64,000 nucleotides of DNA from Nocardia sp. BSTN01 (GCF_015354405.1 NZ_JADKYP010000040.1:1-64000), one strand, 5' to 3'. Positions 35,075 to 43,291 are shown, counted from the first letter of the stretch. The notes: generated by a model not told the origin, from the sequence alone. Translations and numbers: made by a program.

Positions 35075-35701
35075 ATGATGACTACCGTGGCACGCGCAGA
35101 GGAACACGGCGACCGCCCGAGACGCGAATCCCGGTACGAGGAACAGGCGGTGCGGCCCGGCACCTTGCTGGTCTCGGCAACGGAGCTGGTCGAGCCCACT
35201 TTCCGGCGCACCGTGATCTACATCGTCGAACACAACGATGCGGGCAGTCTCGGTGTCGTCCTGAACCGGCCGAGCGAAACCGCGGTGCAGGATGTGCTGC
35301 CACGCTGGGCCGATCTGGCGGCCGGACCCCGCACCCTGTATGTGGGCGGGCCGGTGAAGCGCGATTCGGCACTGTGTCTGACCACGGTCCGCGTCGGTGC
35401 CTCGATCGAGGGCATCCGCGGGCTGCGCCGCGTGGACGGTCGCGTGGCCCTGCTCGATCTGGACTCCGATCCCGATTCGATCGCACCGTTGGTCGAGGGC
35501 ATTCGCATCTTCGCCGGCTACGCCGGGTGGACCTTCGGTCAGCTGGAAGGCGAACTGGAACGCGGGGACTGGATCGTGTTGTCGGCGTTGCCGTCGGATC
35601 CGCTGGCGCGACGCACCGATCTGTGGGCGCACGTGTTGCGCCGGCAGCCGCTGCCGCTGTCGCTACTGGCGACACACCCCATCGAACTAGAACGCAATTG
35701 A
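35075..35701 (+). CDS. YqgE/AlgH (UPF0301, DUF179) family protein, Rv0038-like
   Basis: A 208-aa protein of unknown biochemical function, widely conserved. Characteristic segments are GTLLVSATELVEPTFRRTVIYIVEHNDAGSLGVVLNRP, LYVGGPVKRDSALCL and FAGYAGWTFGQLEGELERGDWIVL, ending SLLATHPIELERN, which closely follows Rv0038 as I remember it. Translation may start at GTG 35087, which has TGCGATGAT (an extended -10) seven bases upstream; ATG 35075 is the longest choice. After it, synteny with M. tuberculosis is interrupted until 47.6 kb. Confidence 0.92.
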   Translation: MMTTVARAEEHGDRPRRESRYEEQAVRPGTLLVSATELVEPTFRRTVIYIVEHNDAGSLGVVLNRPSETAVQDVLPRWADLAAGPRTLYVGGPVKRDSALCLTTVRVGASIEGIRGLRRVDGRVALLDLDSDPDSIAPLVEGIRIFAGYAGWTFGQLEGELERGDWIVLSALPSDPLARRTDLWAHVLRRQPLPLSLLATHPIELERN

Positions 35702-35773
35702 TTACGTATCCACGGAGTGTGGTCCCCCAACGCTCGCCTCGACCGAGGCGGCGGATACGCCCGGTCGGCGCCC

Positions 35774-36310
35774 ATGTCTGACTCCGCGATCCCCCCCGTC
35801 GACGCGGCGCCCTCCCGGGCGCAGTTGTTGCGGGTGCTCTACGACGAGCACGCACCGACGCTGTGGCGCTTCACCTACAGCCTGGTCGGCGATGCCGGGC
35901 GCGCCGAGGACATCGTGCAGGAGACACTGTTGCGGGCATGGCAGCGGCCGCAGGTCCTCGACCAGTCGACGGCGTCGGCGCGGGCGTGGCTGTTCACCGT
36001 GGCCCGGCATCTCGCGGTCGACGAATTTCGCAGTGCGCGGCATCGACGCGAGTACGGCACCGACACACCGCCCGAACAGACGGCTCCGGATGAGGCGGAA
36101 CGCGCAGTGGACAGTTGGGTGATCACCGACGCGCTGGCTCGGCTGAGCTCCGATCACCGGGAGGTGATCGTGCGGGCCTACTATCGCGGATTGTCGACAC
36201 AGCAGATAGCGAACGAATTGGCGATACCCGAGGGCACCGTCAAATCCCGGATGCACTACGGGATGCGAGCGTTGCGTTCGGCCCTACAGGAGATGGGGGT
36301 GACGAAATGA
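35774..36310 (+). CDS. ECF sigma factor, SigL-like
   Basis: A 178-aa group IV sigma factor. Region 2 is LYDEHAPTLWRFTYSLVGDAGRAEDIVQETLLRAWQ and ends ARAWLFTVARHLAVDEFRSARHRRE; region 4 is LARLSSDHREVIVRAYYRGLSTQQIANELAIPEGTVKSRMHYGMRALRSAL. The downstream anti-sigma gene overlaps by ATGA, as in sigL-rslA of mycobacteria. SigL-type factors control envelope and protein-modification genes under redox or surface stress. ATG 35774 is preferred; an ATG at 35717 would add 19 residues with no homology. Confidence 0.92.
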   Translation: MSDSAIPPVDAAPSRAQLLRVLYDEHAPTLWRFTYSLVGDAGRAEDIVQETLLRAWQRPQVLDQSTASARAWLFTVARHLAVDEFRSARHRREYGTDTPPEQTAPDEAERAVDSWVITDALARLSSDHREVIVRAYYRGLSTQQIANELAIPEGTVKSRMHYGMRALRSALQEMGVTK

Positions 36311-37224
36311 CGGCCGACACCGCGTCACACGACGACTACGCGACCTGGGACGCACCGTATCTGCTCGGCGCCCTCGACCGCGACCAGCGGCTCGAATACG
36401 AGGCGCATCTGTCCGGCTGCGACGAATGCCGGCTCGCCGTCGCGGACCTGTCGGGGCTGCCGGGACTGCTCAGCCACGTACCCGAGGACGTCGCCCTCGC
36501 GCTGCTCGACGACGAGTCCGCCGCCGACCATGCCGGCAGTGTCGGCGACGCCGGCTTCGAGGCCCTGCTGAACCGGGTGCGCGCGAGCGAGGCGACCACC
36601 GACGGCGCCGGGATGCTGCCCTTCGAATCGCATCCCGATACCGGCCGGGCCGCCGAATCCGGAGGAGCCGAGCCGGACAAGACCGCGGGCACGCCGACGG
36701 TCCGCGAAACGCCCTCGGAAACCGGCCGCACGGAGCCGGGGGAAGCCCCCGCCTCCCTGGCCGACGCGCGCGAGCGCAAGGGCAGCCGTAGCGGTCCGTG
36801 GCTCGCCCTGGCCGGTGCGGTCGCCGCCGCCGCGGCCGCGGTCGCCATCACCATCCCGATCACCGTCGCCCACACCGAGCACAACAACAATCCGCCCACC
36901 GCCGAGCAGGTGGTGACGGAGCGGCAGATGGATCAGGTGATCCCCTCTCCGATCACCGCGAATTTCACTCTGACGCAACTGCGTTCCGGCACGCGCGTGA
37001 ACATGTCGTGCAACTACGCGCCCTCGGATACGGATTACACCTGGGACGGCGCCCTGTGGGTGGTGCACACCGACGGCACGCAGTCGATGGTGGCGCAGTG
37101 GACGGCACATCCCGGGCAGACGATCACCGCGGACGGCATCACATCTGCCCCGTCGGATCAGATCAGGTCGGTCGAAATCCGTTCGACCACAACGAATCAG
37201 GTGTTCCTGCGCGGAACGGTGTGA
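36307..37224 (+). CDS. Zinc-finger anti-sigma factor, RslA-like
   Basis: A 305-aa single-pass membrane protein. The N-terminal anti-sigma domain carries the H-x3-C-x2-C zinc motif (EAHLSGCDECRLAVADLSGLPGLL), a Pro/Glu-rich linker follows, then one helix (WLALAGAVAAAAAAVAITIPITVA) and an extracytoplasmic beta-rich domain (MSCNYAPSDTDYTWDGALWVV). It is expected to hold the SigL-like factor inactive until a surface or redox signal. The overlap ATGA couples it to the sigma gene. The external domain is well conserved in this family. Confidence 0.92.
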   Translation: MTADTASHDDYATWDAPYLLGALDRDQRLEYEAHLSGCDECRLAVADLSGLPGLLSHVPEDVALALLDDESAADHAGSVGDAGFEALLNRVRASEATTDGAGMLPFESHPDTGRAAESGGAEPDKTAGTPTVRETPSETGRTEPGEAPASLADARERKGSRSGPWLALAGAVAAAAAAVAITIPITVAHTEHNNNPPTAEQVVTERQMDQVIPSPITANFTLTQLRSGTRVNMSCNYAPSDTDYTWDGALWVVHTDGTQSMVAQWTAHPGQTITADGITSAPSDQIRSVEIRSTTTNQVFLRGTV

Positions 37225-37234
37225 GCACCCGCCC

Positions 37235-37534
37235 TCAGCCGGTCCGCCGGGAATCGAGGTCGCCCTCCACCGCGGTTTCGCCGGCGATATCGGATTTCCA
37301 TCGCCGTGCGGCCCGCCGCAATGCCCGCGCGTCCGAATATCCGAGCCGATACGCCAGTGCGGATTGGGTCGTCGTCTCGGCGACGCTGCCGGCGACGGAC
37401 CGCCGCGCCAGATCGAGTTCCCGCCGCCAGGTCGTACCGGATTCCGCGAGCCGGCGCTGCAGTGTTCGCGGGCTCACGGCGAGCCTGGTCAGCGACGAAG
37501 CGGGCTGGGTCTCGGGGCAGACCGTGCGGGCCAA
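37235..37534 (-). pseudogene. AraC-family regulator remnant (DNA-binding end only)
   Basis: A 99-codon frame with the AraC C-terminal pattern: LTRLAVSPRTLQRRLAESGTTWRRELDLARRSVAGSV, then a weakened second helix-turn-helix (SALAYRLGYSDARALRRAARRWKSD). The usual 200-residue N-terminal ligand domain is absent; upstream the frame reaches the in-frame TGA that ends the DUF1772 gene. It is read as the surviving 3' end of an AraC gene truncated when the DUF1772 gene arrived. A short DNA-binding product remains possible. Confidence 0.65.
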
Positions 37535-37564
37535 CGGCGCGATGTTCTGATCCGCTGCTCGGCC

Positions 37565-38041
37565 TCACAGCAGGGCGAGGGTGGTGCACAGGGCGGCGAG
37601 GGCGAGGGCCTGCAGGCCGACCCGGTAGCCCAGGATGCTCTCCCACTTGTCCTGCAGCGCACGGGCGTCGGCGGGGATGACGCCGGTCATCGCCGCCTGG
37701 GTCTGCGCGGTGTTGATCGGCTTGGCGATTCGTGCGTACAGGCCGAGCCAGGAGAGCAGTGCCAGCAACGCGATCCCGGCGGCCACCGCGGCGCCCGTGG
37801 CTCCCGCGACGGCCGCGACGACGACGGCGAGCACGGTGCTGATCACACCGCCCGCACCGGCGAACGGCATCCGCCGGTCGCCGTAGTAGTGCCCCCATCC
37901 GGCCGAGACGGTCATCGTCGCGTCGTCGAGTTTGGCGTAGACGGGCCGGAAGATGAGGGTGGCGGCGACGTCGGTGCCGTAGACGATGGCGTTGGTGAGA
38001 ACGGCCAGCACGGCGAGAACCTGGGCGGATGTGGTCAGCAT
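37565..38041 (-). CDS. DUF1772 membrane protein (anthrone-oxygenase-like)
   Basis: A 158-aa four-helix membrane protein (LAVLAVLTNAIVYGTDVAATLIFRPVY..., GVISTVLAVVVAAVAGATGAAVAAGIALLALLSWLGLY). Members occur in quinone and polyketide oxidation and as stress-induced membrane proteins; the role here is unknown. ATG 38041 follows AGGAG. Its promoter (TAGACA, 17-base spacer, TACTGT) is bracketed by two identical palindromes, so it is tightly regulated, yet no regulator gene is adjacent. Confidence 0.8.
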   Translation of the reverse strand: MLTTSAQVLAVLAVLTNAIVYGTDVAATLIFRPVYAKLDDATMTVSAGWGHYYGDRRMPFAGAGGVISTVLAVVVAAVAGATGAAVAAGIALLALLSWLGLYARIAKPINTAQTQAAMTGVIPADARALQDKWESILGYRVGLQALALAALCTTLALL

Positions 38042-38062
38042 GAGAAGACTCCTAGTCATCAT

Positions 38063-38125
38063 CTAGCGTTGCTAGCTTCTATGGCAACAGTAGATGGAGA
38101 TGACTAGCTTGTCTAGCGTTGCTAG
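38063..38125 (-). promoter_or_regulatory. DUF1772 promoter with paired operators
   Basis: CTAGCGTTGCTAG occurs exactly at 38063-38075 and at 38113-38125, 50 bp (about five helical turns) apart. On the minus strand the upstream copy overlaps a -35 (TAGACA), a -10 TACTGT follows after 17 bases, and the second copy lies in the leader. Half-sites CTAG also occur at about 38052 and 38104. Confidence 0.65.
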
Positions 38126-38130
38126 AAAAT

Positions 38131-39183
38131 TTACCGTCCCGCCCCTACCGGGTAAGCGGCGCACCGATCCCCGGCGGCCTGCCCGGACGGTGGGCGTAGG
38201 CGCGGCACCGGCTCGGCATGGCCGTCGAAGGCGTGCAGCACCGCGGCATCGGCACGCGGATCGCCGACCGCGATCCGCGCACTGCCGTCGGGATACCCCT
38301 TGGCCGCGATCCCCGCACCCGCCAGCGTCGCGTGCGCCGCGGGCCCCGGCAGATAGAGAAAGTTGCCACGGCTGCACGGCACCGCGAAACCCCTGTGCCG
38401 CAGTGCCGTTCGCAGCGCCTCCCGCTCGGCGGTGATATCGGCGACTCGCTCGGCGAGCTCGGCCGACGCGGCATAGCAGGCCCGCACGGCCGCGACGGCA
38501 TACTCGGGCATCCCGAACGGAAGTTGCAGCCGCCGTACCCGTGCCACCAATTCCGGCGCGCCGAAGGCGTACCCGATGCGTAGCCCGGCGAGTCCGTAGG
38601 CCTTCGAAAAGGTCCGCAATACCAGGAGATTGGGATAGCGGGCGATGAGTTCATTGGGGTCGACGGTCTCGGCGTCGGCCAGAAATTCCACATAGGCCTC
38701 GTCCAGGATCACCGGAACATGTCGCGGCACGCCGAACAGGAAGGCCTTCAACTCCGCGGCGGGCGCCACGGTTCCGGTCGGATTGTGCGGGCGGCAGATC
38801 GCGACCAGAGCCGTCCGGTCGTCGACGGCGCGGGCCATCGCCGCCAGCCGCTGCCGTCCGCTCGAATCCAGCGGCACCGCGACGACTTCCAGTCCCGCCA
38901 TGGCGGCCATGATCGGGTAGCCGTCGAAGGTCGGCGTCGCGAACACCATGCGCCGGCCCGGTCCCGTGACCGCCTGCATGATCTGCAGCGCCACCCCCGT
39001 CGCCCCGGCACCGACCACCACCTGATCGGCATCGACGCCGAGATGCGCGGCGATCACCGCGGGCAGCCGCCGGGGCAGGAATTCCGGATACCGGTTGGCG
39101 TCGCGAATCGCCTCGTTCACCACCGCCAGCACGGAAGGCAGTGGCGGAAACGGGTTTTCGCTCAGCGCCAGATCGAATTCCAT
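38131..39183 (-). CDS. HisC-like class I/II aminotransferase, last gene of the unknown operon
   Basis: A 350-aa PLP-dependent aminotransferase resembling histidinol-phosphate aminotransferase. CRPHNPTGTVAP, VILDEAYVEFL and the PLP-lysine site RTFSKAYGLAGLRIGYAFG are clear. Since it lies in a biosynthetic-looking operon away from other his genes, amination of a pathway ketone or aldehyde is more likely than histidine synthesis. Its ATG overlaps the KAS III-like stop (TGATG), so the two are coupled. The C-terminal 30 residues (RLRPPSGQAAGDRCAAYPVGAGR) look unlike the family and may be a later extension. Confidence 0.88.
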   Translation of the reverse strand: MEFDLALSENPFPPLPSVLAVVNEAIRDANRYPEFLPRRLPAVIAAHLGVDADQVVVGAGATGVALQIMQAVTGPGRRMVFATPTFDGYPIMAAMAGLEVVAVPLDSSGRQRLAAMARAVDDRTALVAICRPHNPTGTVAPAAELKAFLFGVPRHVPVILDEAYVEFLADAETVDPNELIARYPNLLVLRTFSKAYGLAGLRIGYAFGAPELVARVRRLQLPFGMPEYAVAAVRACYAASAELAERVADITAEREALRTALRHRGFAVPCSRGNFLYLPGPAAHATLAGAGIAAKGYPDGSARIAVGDPRADAAVLHAFDGHAEPVPRLRPPSGQAAGDRCAAYPVGAGR

Positions 39184-40220
39184 CACGCCGCACCCCAGCG
39201 CACCGCGGCCGCGGCCGCGAAATCCCCGGCATGGGCGAACGCCGCCAGCAGCACCACCGAACCGTTGCGCAACCGACCGGCCCGATTCTCGATATCGAGG
39301 GTCACGGGAATACCCGCGGCGAACAGATTTCCGCACCGATCGAAGGAATCCGGATGGCGTTCGGCGGGCAGTTCCAGCGCATCGTGCCAGTTCCGCAGAA
39401 ACAGCCGATTCGGCTGGTTGGTGACGAAGGTGTCGATATCGCGGCCCTTGACTCCGATGCGGTCGCATACCGCAAGAGCGAGTTCGGGGACCAGCCGGTT
39501 GCCGCGCGCGAAGACCTTCGTCACCTTCGATTCGGTGAAGCTCACGCAGCCCTGGCCCTCGCCGGGCTCCCAGTATTTGCGTTCGGAGCCGGTGGAGAAA
39601 TCCATATCCCCGGCGAATTCCGGAAAGGTACGGCATTGCACGTCGAGGATCGGCGCACGATTGTCCTTGACTAGCAGTCCCACTCCGCACCCGTCACCCG
39701 GCACCGGCGCCTGCGCGAGTGTGCGAATCTCGGTCTGCGTGAAGACCGGTCCGGCGGTGTTCTGCGTCGTCGCGATCAACGCGGTGCGGGCGTCGGTCGT
39801 CTGCAGAATCATCCGGGCCAGCATCATCATGTGGATGAACGCCGCACAGCCGCCGTTGTGCACATCGAACACCCACTTCGGGTTCATCCCCAGCCGCCGC
39901 GCCACCTCCGGCCCGGCGCCCATGACGGGATTGTCGGGCAGTTGGGTATGGGTGAGCAGCACGTCGATATCGGCGAGCGTGCCGGCGCCGTGCCGTTCGA
40001 TCAACGGCGCGACCGCGCGTTCGACCATATCCACGGCGGTTTCGTCGCGGCCCTTGTGATGGCGGCCGTGCGGTGCGCGGAACATGACGTTCTTCGCCAT
40101 CCGCTCCGAACGCGAGAATTGTGTGAAGTATTCGGTACCTACCGGCTCACCCGGCAGATAGCAGGCCACATCGGCCAGACTGACCGGTGCCAGCCGCAGG
40201 GCGGGGTCGGTGAAATCCAT
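39183..40220 (-). CDS. KAS III-like 3-oxoacyl-ACP synthase homologue with altered catalytic residue
   Basis: A 345-aa thiolase-fold protein. DVLLTHTQLPDNP and VHNGGCAAFIHMM (Cys125 as nucleophile) mark the FabH family, and SFDRCGNLFAAGIPVTLD holds the third catalytic residue Asn298. The histidine of the usual HQAN motif is replaced: the site reads TNQPN with Asn268. This points to acyl transfer, or a condensation with different proton handling, rather than standard fatty-acid initiation. It sits third in a four-gene operon, 12 bp after the SRPBCC-like gene. The acyl substrate is unknown. Confidence 0.85.
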   Translation of the reverse strand: MDFTDPALRLAPVSLADVACYLPGEPVGTEYFTQFSRSERMAKNVMFRAPHGRHHKGRDETAVDMVERAVAPLIERHGAGTLADIDVLLTHTQLPDNPVMGAGPEVARRLGMNPKWVFDVHNGGCAAFIHMMMLARMILQTTDARTALIATTQNTAGPVFTQTEIRTLAQAPVPGDGCGVGLLVKDNRAPILDVQCRTFPEFAGDMDFSTGSERKYWEPGEGQGCVSFTESKVTKVFARGNRLVPELALAVCDRIGVKGRDIDTFVTNQPNRLFLRNWHDALELPAERHPDSFDRCGNLFAAGIPVTLDIENRAGRLRNGSVVLLAAFAHAGDFAAAAAVRWGAA

Positions 40221-40232
40221 CTCGGCGCATCC

Positions 40233-40901
40233 TCACTTCATCCACTCGGGGGTGATCGACAGCCCGTGCGCGGCACGGTATTCGGCGATCGCTTTCAGGT
40301 TGTCCAGTTCCAGCCGGTGTCCGGCGGAGAACATCTCCCAGAAATCACCGACCCAGACCGTGCGGCCCTCCGGGGCCCGGTCGGGATAGGGATTCGCGTC
40401 GTAGAACGGGTGGCGGCAATTGGTCCACAGCACCACCGAACCGGGCTTGTTCAACACCACCTGGGCGTCGACGACGCGCATCAGGTAGATCATCCACAGG
40501 TGTTCACCCTGGTCCCACGCACAGTGGTAATCCACGGTCATCGCATCCGGATTGGCCTCGGTGCGAGTGAAGATCCGGGTGTCCTTGCCCAGCCGGTCGT
40601 AGGATTCCCACAGCCCCGGGGTGGCGGTTTCGGTGAATCCGCGCAGACTGTAGGTCCATTCCTCCAAACTCTGTGTGTGCGAGAGGTATTCGTACAATTC
40701 GCGCGGCGGTGCGGCGATGTAGTCCTGCACCGGGCAGAACTGCCCGAAGACCTGGTCGTGGGGATAGACCGAGCGCAGCATATCCATGATGATCGGAGTG
40801 GTCGTCTCGCGATCGGAATTCTCGATACGCAACAATCCGGGTATGACCCGATGCGGATGGTCGGCGATATCGCTGAGCGCGGGTGCGGTGCTGATAGTCA
40901 C
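40233..40901 (-). CDS. SRPBCC-like operon protein
   Basis: A 222-aa soluble protein. QDYIAAPPRELYEYLSHTQSLEEWTYSLRGFTET and the beta-rich middle (DAMTVDYHCAWDQGEHLWMIYLMRVV) resemble START/SRPBCC lipid- or intermediate-binding folds, such as polyketide cyclases. GTG 40901 is preceded by GAGGAGG and overlaps the upstream ThDP-enzyme stop (GTGA). It could bind, cyclise or protect a hydrophobic intermediate; this is inference. No close characterised relative is recognised. Confidence 0.7.
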   Translation of the reverse strand: MTISTAPALSDIADHPHRVIPGLLRIENSDRETTTPIIMDMLRSVYPHDQVFGQFCPVQDYIAAPPRELYEYLSHTQSLEEWTYSLRGFTETATPGLWESYDRLGKDTRIFTRTEANPDAMTVDYHCAWDQGEHLWMIYLMRVVDAQVVLNKPGSVVLWTNCRHPFYDANPYPDRAPEGRTVWVGDFWEMFSAGHRLELDNLKAIAEYRAAHGLSITPEWMK

Positions 40902-42583
40902 GGATTCCTCCTCGATGCGGACAGGAAGGGGATGAACGGCGGTATCTCGTCCGGATCGCAGTCGATCGAAACGAACGAGGGCCCAGGCGTTTCCAGGCAG
41001 TACGACAGCACGGTCGCGAGCTCGGCCGGCGTCGCCGGCGAGAAGGCGGGCAGATCCGGGAACATCGCCGCCATACCGGCTCCCAGATGCGCCTTGTGGA
41101 ATCTGTTGAAGCTGTAGCGGTCTCCGTAGAACAGTTGCTCGCGGGTCACGCACATGCCGTGCGCGGAATTGTCGAGGACGACGAAGGTCACCGGCAGCGC
41201 GAATTGGATCGCGGTGTGAATTTCCATGCCGTGCATGTAGAAAGCGCCGTCCCCGGCCACGACCACGGTGCGGCGCTCGGTACCGTCGGCGCGGTGGCGG
41301 CGGGCGAAACAGGACCCGATGGCGGCGCCGAAGGCGTAACCCATGCCGCCCATGCCGAGGGCGACGACGAAGCGGCCGTCGCGCGGCGGGCGCAGGTGAT
41401 GGACCACCGAGGCGCCGGTGTTGCCCGCATCGGCGAAGACATCGGTATCGGAATGCACCGCGCCGTTGAGTGTTTCGACGATGTCGCGGTATCGCAGCCC
41501 CGGCCCGTCCGCCGGTGGCACCGGTAGTGGATCCGGCGCCCGGCGCGGCCGCCGCGGTTCCACCCGGTGCACCGGGCCCGCGCCGGTCGTCAGCTCCGAG
41601 GTCAGTTCGCGGAGCGTGGCGGCCAGATCGGTGCTGGTCGCGTGGACCGTGGGCAGGTAGGGCGGCTCGCCGCCGACCGACGCCGTCGACGCGCCGAGTA
41701 CCGACTCCAGACCGGCTCGCGCGGTGACCGGCATCCGGGTGCCGACCAGCAAGCACAGCGCGCAGCCGCGCAGGGCATCGGCCAGTTCCGCATGGCCCAT
41801 ACTTCCGGCGACACCGAGGAAACCGTGTTCGGTGCAGTCGTACACATCCTTGGCGTCCGGTGCGACGCCGACACCGGCGTCGAGAACCGTCGCCAGATCG
41901 CGCAGTTCGCCGCGAGCGTCGTCGCGGGCGACCTGCGCGCCCGCGATGATCACGACCTTGCCCACCGCCCGGGCCGCCCGCAGCCCCTCCAGGAGCCGTT
42001 CGATACCGGCATCGTCGCGCCCGTGCATCGGCCGCGGCGCGACGAACGGCCCGGCGTCGAATTCGGCCTGCTGCACATCCTTCGGCAGGAGCAGAACCGC
42101 CGGACCGCCCGCCCGTGCGGCCGCGACGGCGCGGGACAGATGCGCCGGTAAGGAGGTGGGTGTCTCCACCCGCGCGCAATACAGGGAAATCGTGTCGAAA
42201 AGTTCGGCGGCGTCGAAGGTTCCGGCTCGTCCACTGGAATCCTGAAACGCGCCTCTACCTTCCAGATCGGTCGGCGCCTGGCCCACCAGCGCCAGCACCG
42301 GAATCCGCGAAGCGTGCGATTCCGCCAGTCCGGCAACGAGATTCATCGCGCCGCCCCCGGAGGTCGCGCAGACCACGCCGAGACCCGCGGTGGAGCGGGC
42401 ATATCCGTCGGCCATGGTGGCCGCGGCGAATTCGTGTTTGGCCACCACCGCGGTGACCCGGTCCGCGGCGTCGTAGGCCGCGTCGTAGAGATCTTCGATA
42501 TTGGCGCCGTCGACCCCGAAGATATGTCGTACGCCCATGTCCGATACGGCCTGCACCAGATAGTCGACCACTCGTGTCGGCAT
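40898..42583 (-). CDS. Thiamine-diphosphate-dependent enzyme, acetolactate-synthase-like; first gene of the operon
   Basis: A 561-aa three-domain ThDP enzyme. The N-terminal domain has the activating glutamate E51 (AVVAKHEFAAATMADGYAR) and CATSGGGAMNLVAGLAESHA, a central domain follows, and the C-terminal ThDP motif runs from VVVAGDGAFYMHG to VVLDNSAHGM. This class decarboxylates a 2-oxoacid and joins the resulting carbanion to an acceptor (carboligation) or releases an aldehyde. ATG 42583 follows GGAAGGAG. The context (KAS III-like enzyme, aminotransferase) suggests building an amino-ketone-type scaffold rather than branched-chain amino acids. Confidence 0.88.
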   Translation of the reverse strand: MPTRVVDYLVQAVSDMGVRHIFGVDGANIEDLYDAAYDAADRVTAVVAKHEFAAATMADGYARSTAGLGVVCATSGGGAMNLVAGLAESHASRIPVLALVGQAPTDLEGRGAFQDSSGRAGTFDAAELFDTISLYCARVETPTSLPAHLSRAVAAARAGGPAVLLLPKDVQQAEFDAGPFVAPRPMHGRDDAGIERLLEGLRAARAVGKVVIIAGAQVARDDARGELRDLATVLDAGVGVAPDAKDVYDCTEHGFLGVAGSMGHAELADALRGCALCLLVGTRMPVTARAGLESVLGASTASVGGEPPYLPTVHATSTDLAATLRELTSELTTGAGPVHRVEPRRPRRAPDPLPVPPADGPGLRYRDIVETLNGAVHSDTDVFADAGNTGASVVHHLRPPRDGRFVVALGMGGMGYAFGAAIGSCFARRHRADGTERRTVVVAGDGAFYMHGMEIHTAIQFALPVTFVVLDNSAHGMCVTREQLFYGDRYSFNRFHKAHLGAGMAAMFPDLPAFSPATPAELATVLSYCLETPGPSFVSIDCDPDEIPPFIPFLSASRRNP

Positions 42584-42713
42584 CGCCGCTCCTTCCCGTG
42601 GGGCGGTCCGAAGCCGGCCGCGCTGCCGGACCGAACGCACTCAGCGGGGATACGAAGCACGACCCCGGCCGGTTCACCGCCGCCGCATGCCATCCCGGAA
42701 ACACCCTCTTGCG

Positions 42714-42735
42714 TGTACGTATACATCTACGTACA
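42714..42735 (+). promoter_or_regulatory. Perfect dyad upstream of the EXLDI gene
   Basis: TGTACGTA and TACGTACA are perfect 8-bp arms around TACATC, ending 9 bases before ATG 42745, in the divergent region facing the ThDP-enzyme operon. This is a strong operator candidate for both sides. Confidence 0.65.
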
Positions 42736-42744
42736 GTTGGGGCC

Positions 42745-43260
42745 ATGCCGAACAAGACCGTGTACGTCTCCGATGACGATCTCCCTCTGTTCCAGCGCGC
42801 ACAGGAGCTGGTCGGCGGCAATCTGTCGGGTGCGATCGTGACGGCACTGCGCCGGTACATCGAACTGGAGGAGGGGCGGCTACAGGGATTCGACGAGATC
42901 GTCCTGCGCGTCGGCCACAACGGCGCCCGGCAGGTGCGATTCTCGGGAGTGCTGCTCACCGAGTCGAGCGATATGGGCGACGAGCGTTTCGAGCGCATTC
43001 GCGTATTCCGCACGCGCAAGGGCAAATTCGTGTTGCACCGGCAGCGTTCGGAATGGACCGACTACCCGACCGACACGAACTGGCTGAAGGATCTGACCAA
43101 TTGGCGGCGGATGCTCGGCGTCACCGATCCGGACTGGGGCGAATTCACCATGGACATCTACGAGTCGCCGGCCGACCTGAAAGGCAGGGTTCCCGACAAG
43201 CTGTACAACCGCATCAGCGATCTGACCGAGCATCCGCAGATCGAGGATCTCGACATCTGA
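42745..43260 (+). CDS. EXLDI-family protein, probable ribbon-helix-helix regulator
   Basis: A 171-aa protein ending IEDLDI, the hallmark that names the EXLDI family. The N-terminus KTVYVSDDDLPLFQRAQELVGGNLSGAIVTALRRYIELEE resembles a ribbon-helix-helix DNA-binding domain. The middle (ERIRVFRTRKGKFVLHRQRSEWTDY) is beta-rich. Members sit beside daunorubicin-type ABC exporters, as here. It probably binds the dyad 10 bases upstream and controls itself, the ABC genes and perhaps the divergent operon. Confidence 0.8.
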   Translation: MPNKTVYVSDDDLPLFQRAQELVGGNLSGAIVTALRRYIELEEGRLQGFDEIVLRVGHNGARQVRFSGVLLTESSDMGDERFERIRVFRTRKGKFVLHRQRSEWTDYPTDTNWLKDLTNWRRMLGVTDPDWGEFTMDIYESPADLKGRVPDKLYNRISDLTEHPQIEDLDI

Positions 43261-43272
43261 TCGACCGCTTCG

Positions 43273-43291
43273 GGCCGACATGATGTCGGCC
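43273..43291 (+). terminator. Hairpin between EXLDI and ABC genes
   Basis: GGCCGACA pairs with TGTCGGCC around TGA, 12 bases after the EXLDI stop. It may attenuate read-through into the ABC genes. Confidence 0.5.

Noticed and set aside
32921-35632. 903-residue extension of the TAP-like hydrolase
   Set aside because: The upstream half covers two plus-strand genes and has no homology; a clear signal peptide starts at 34480.
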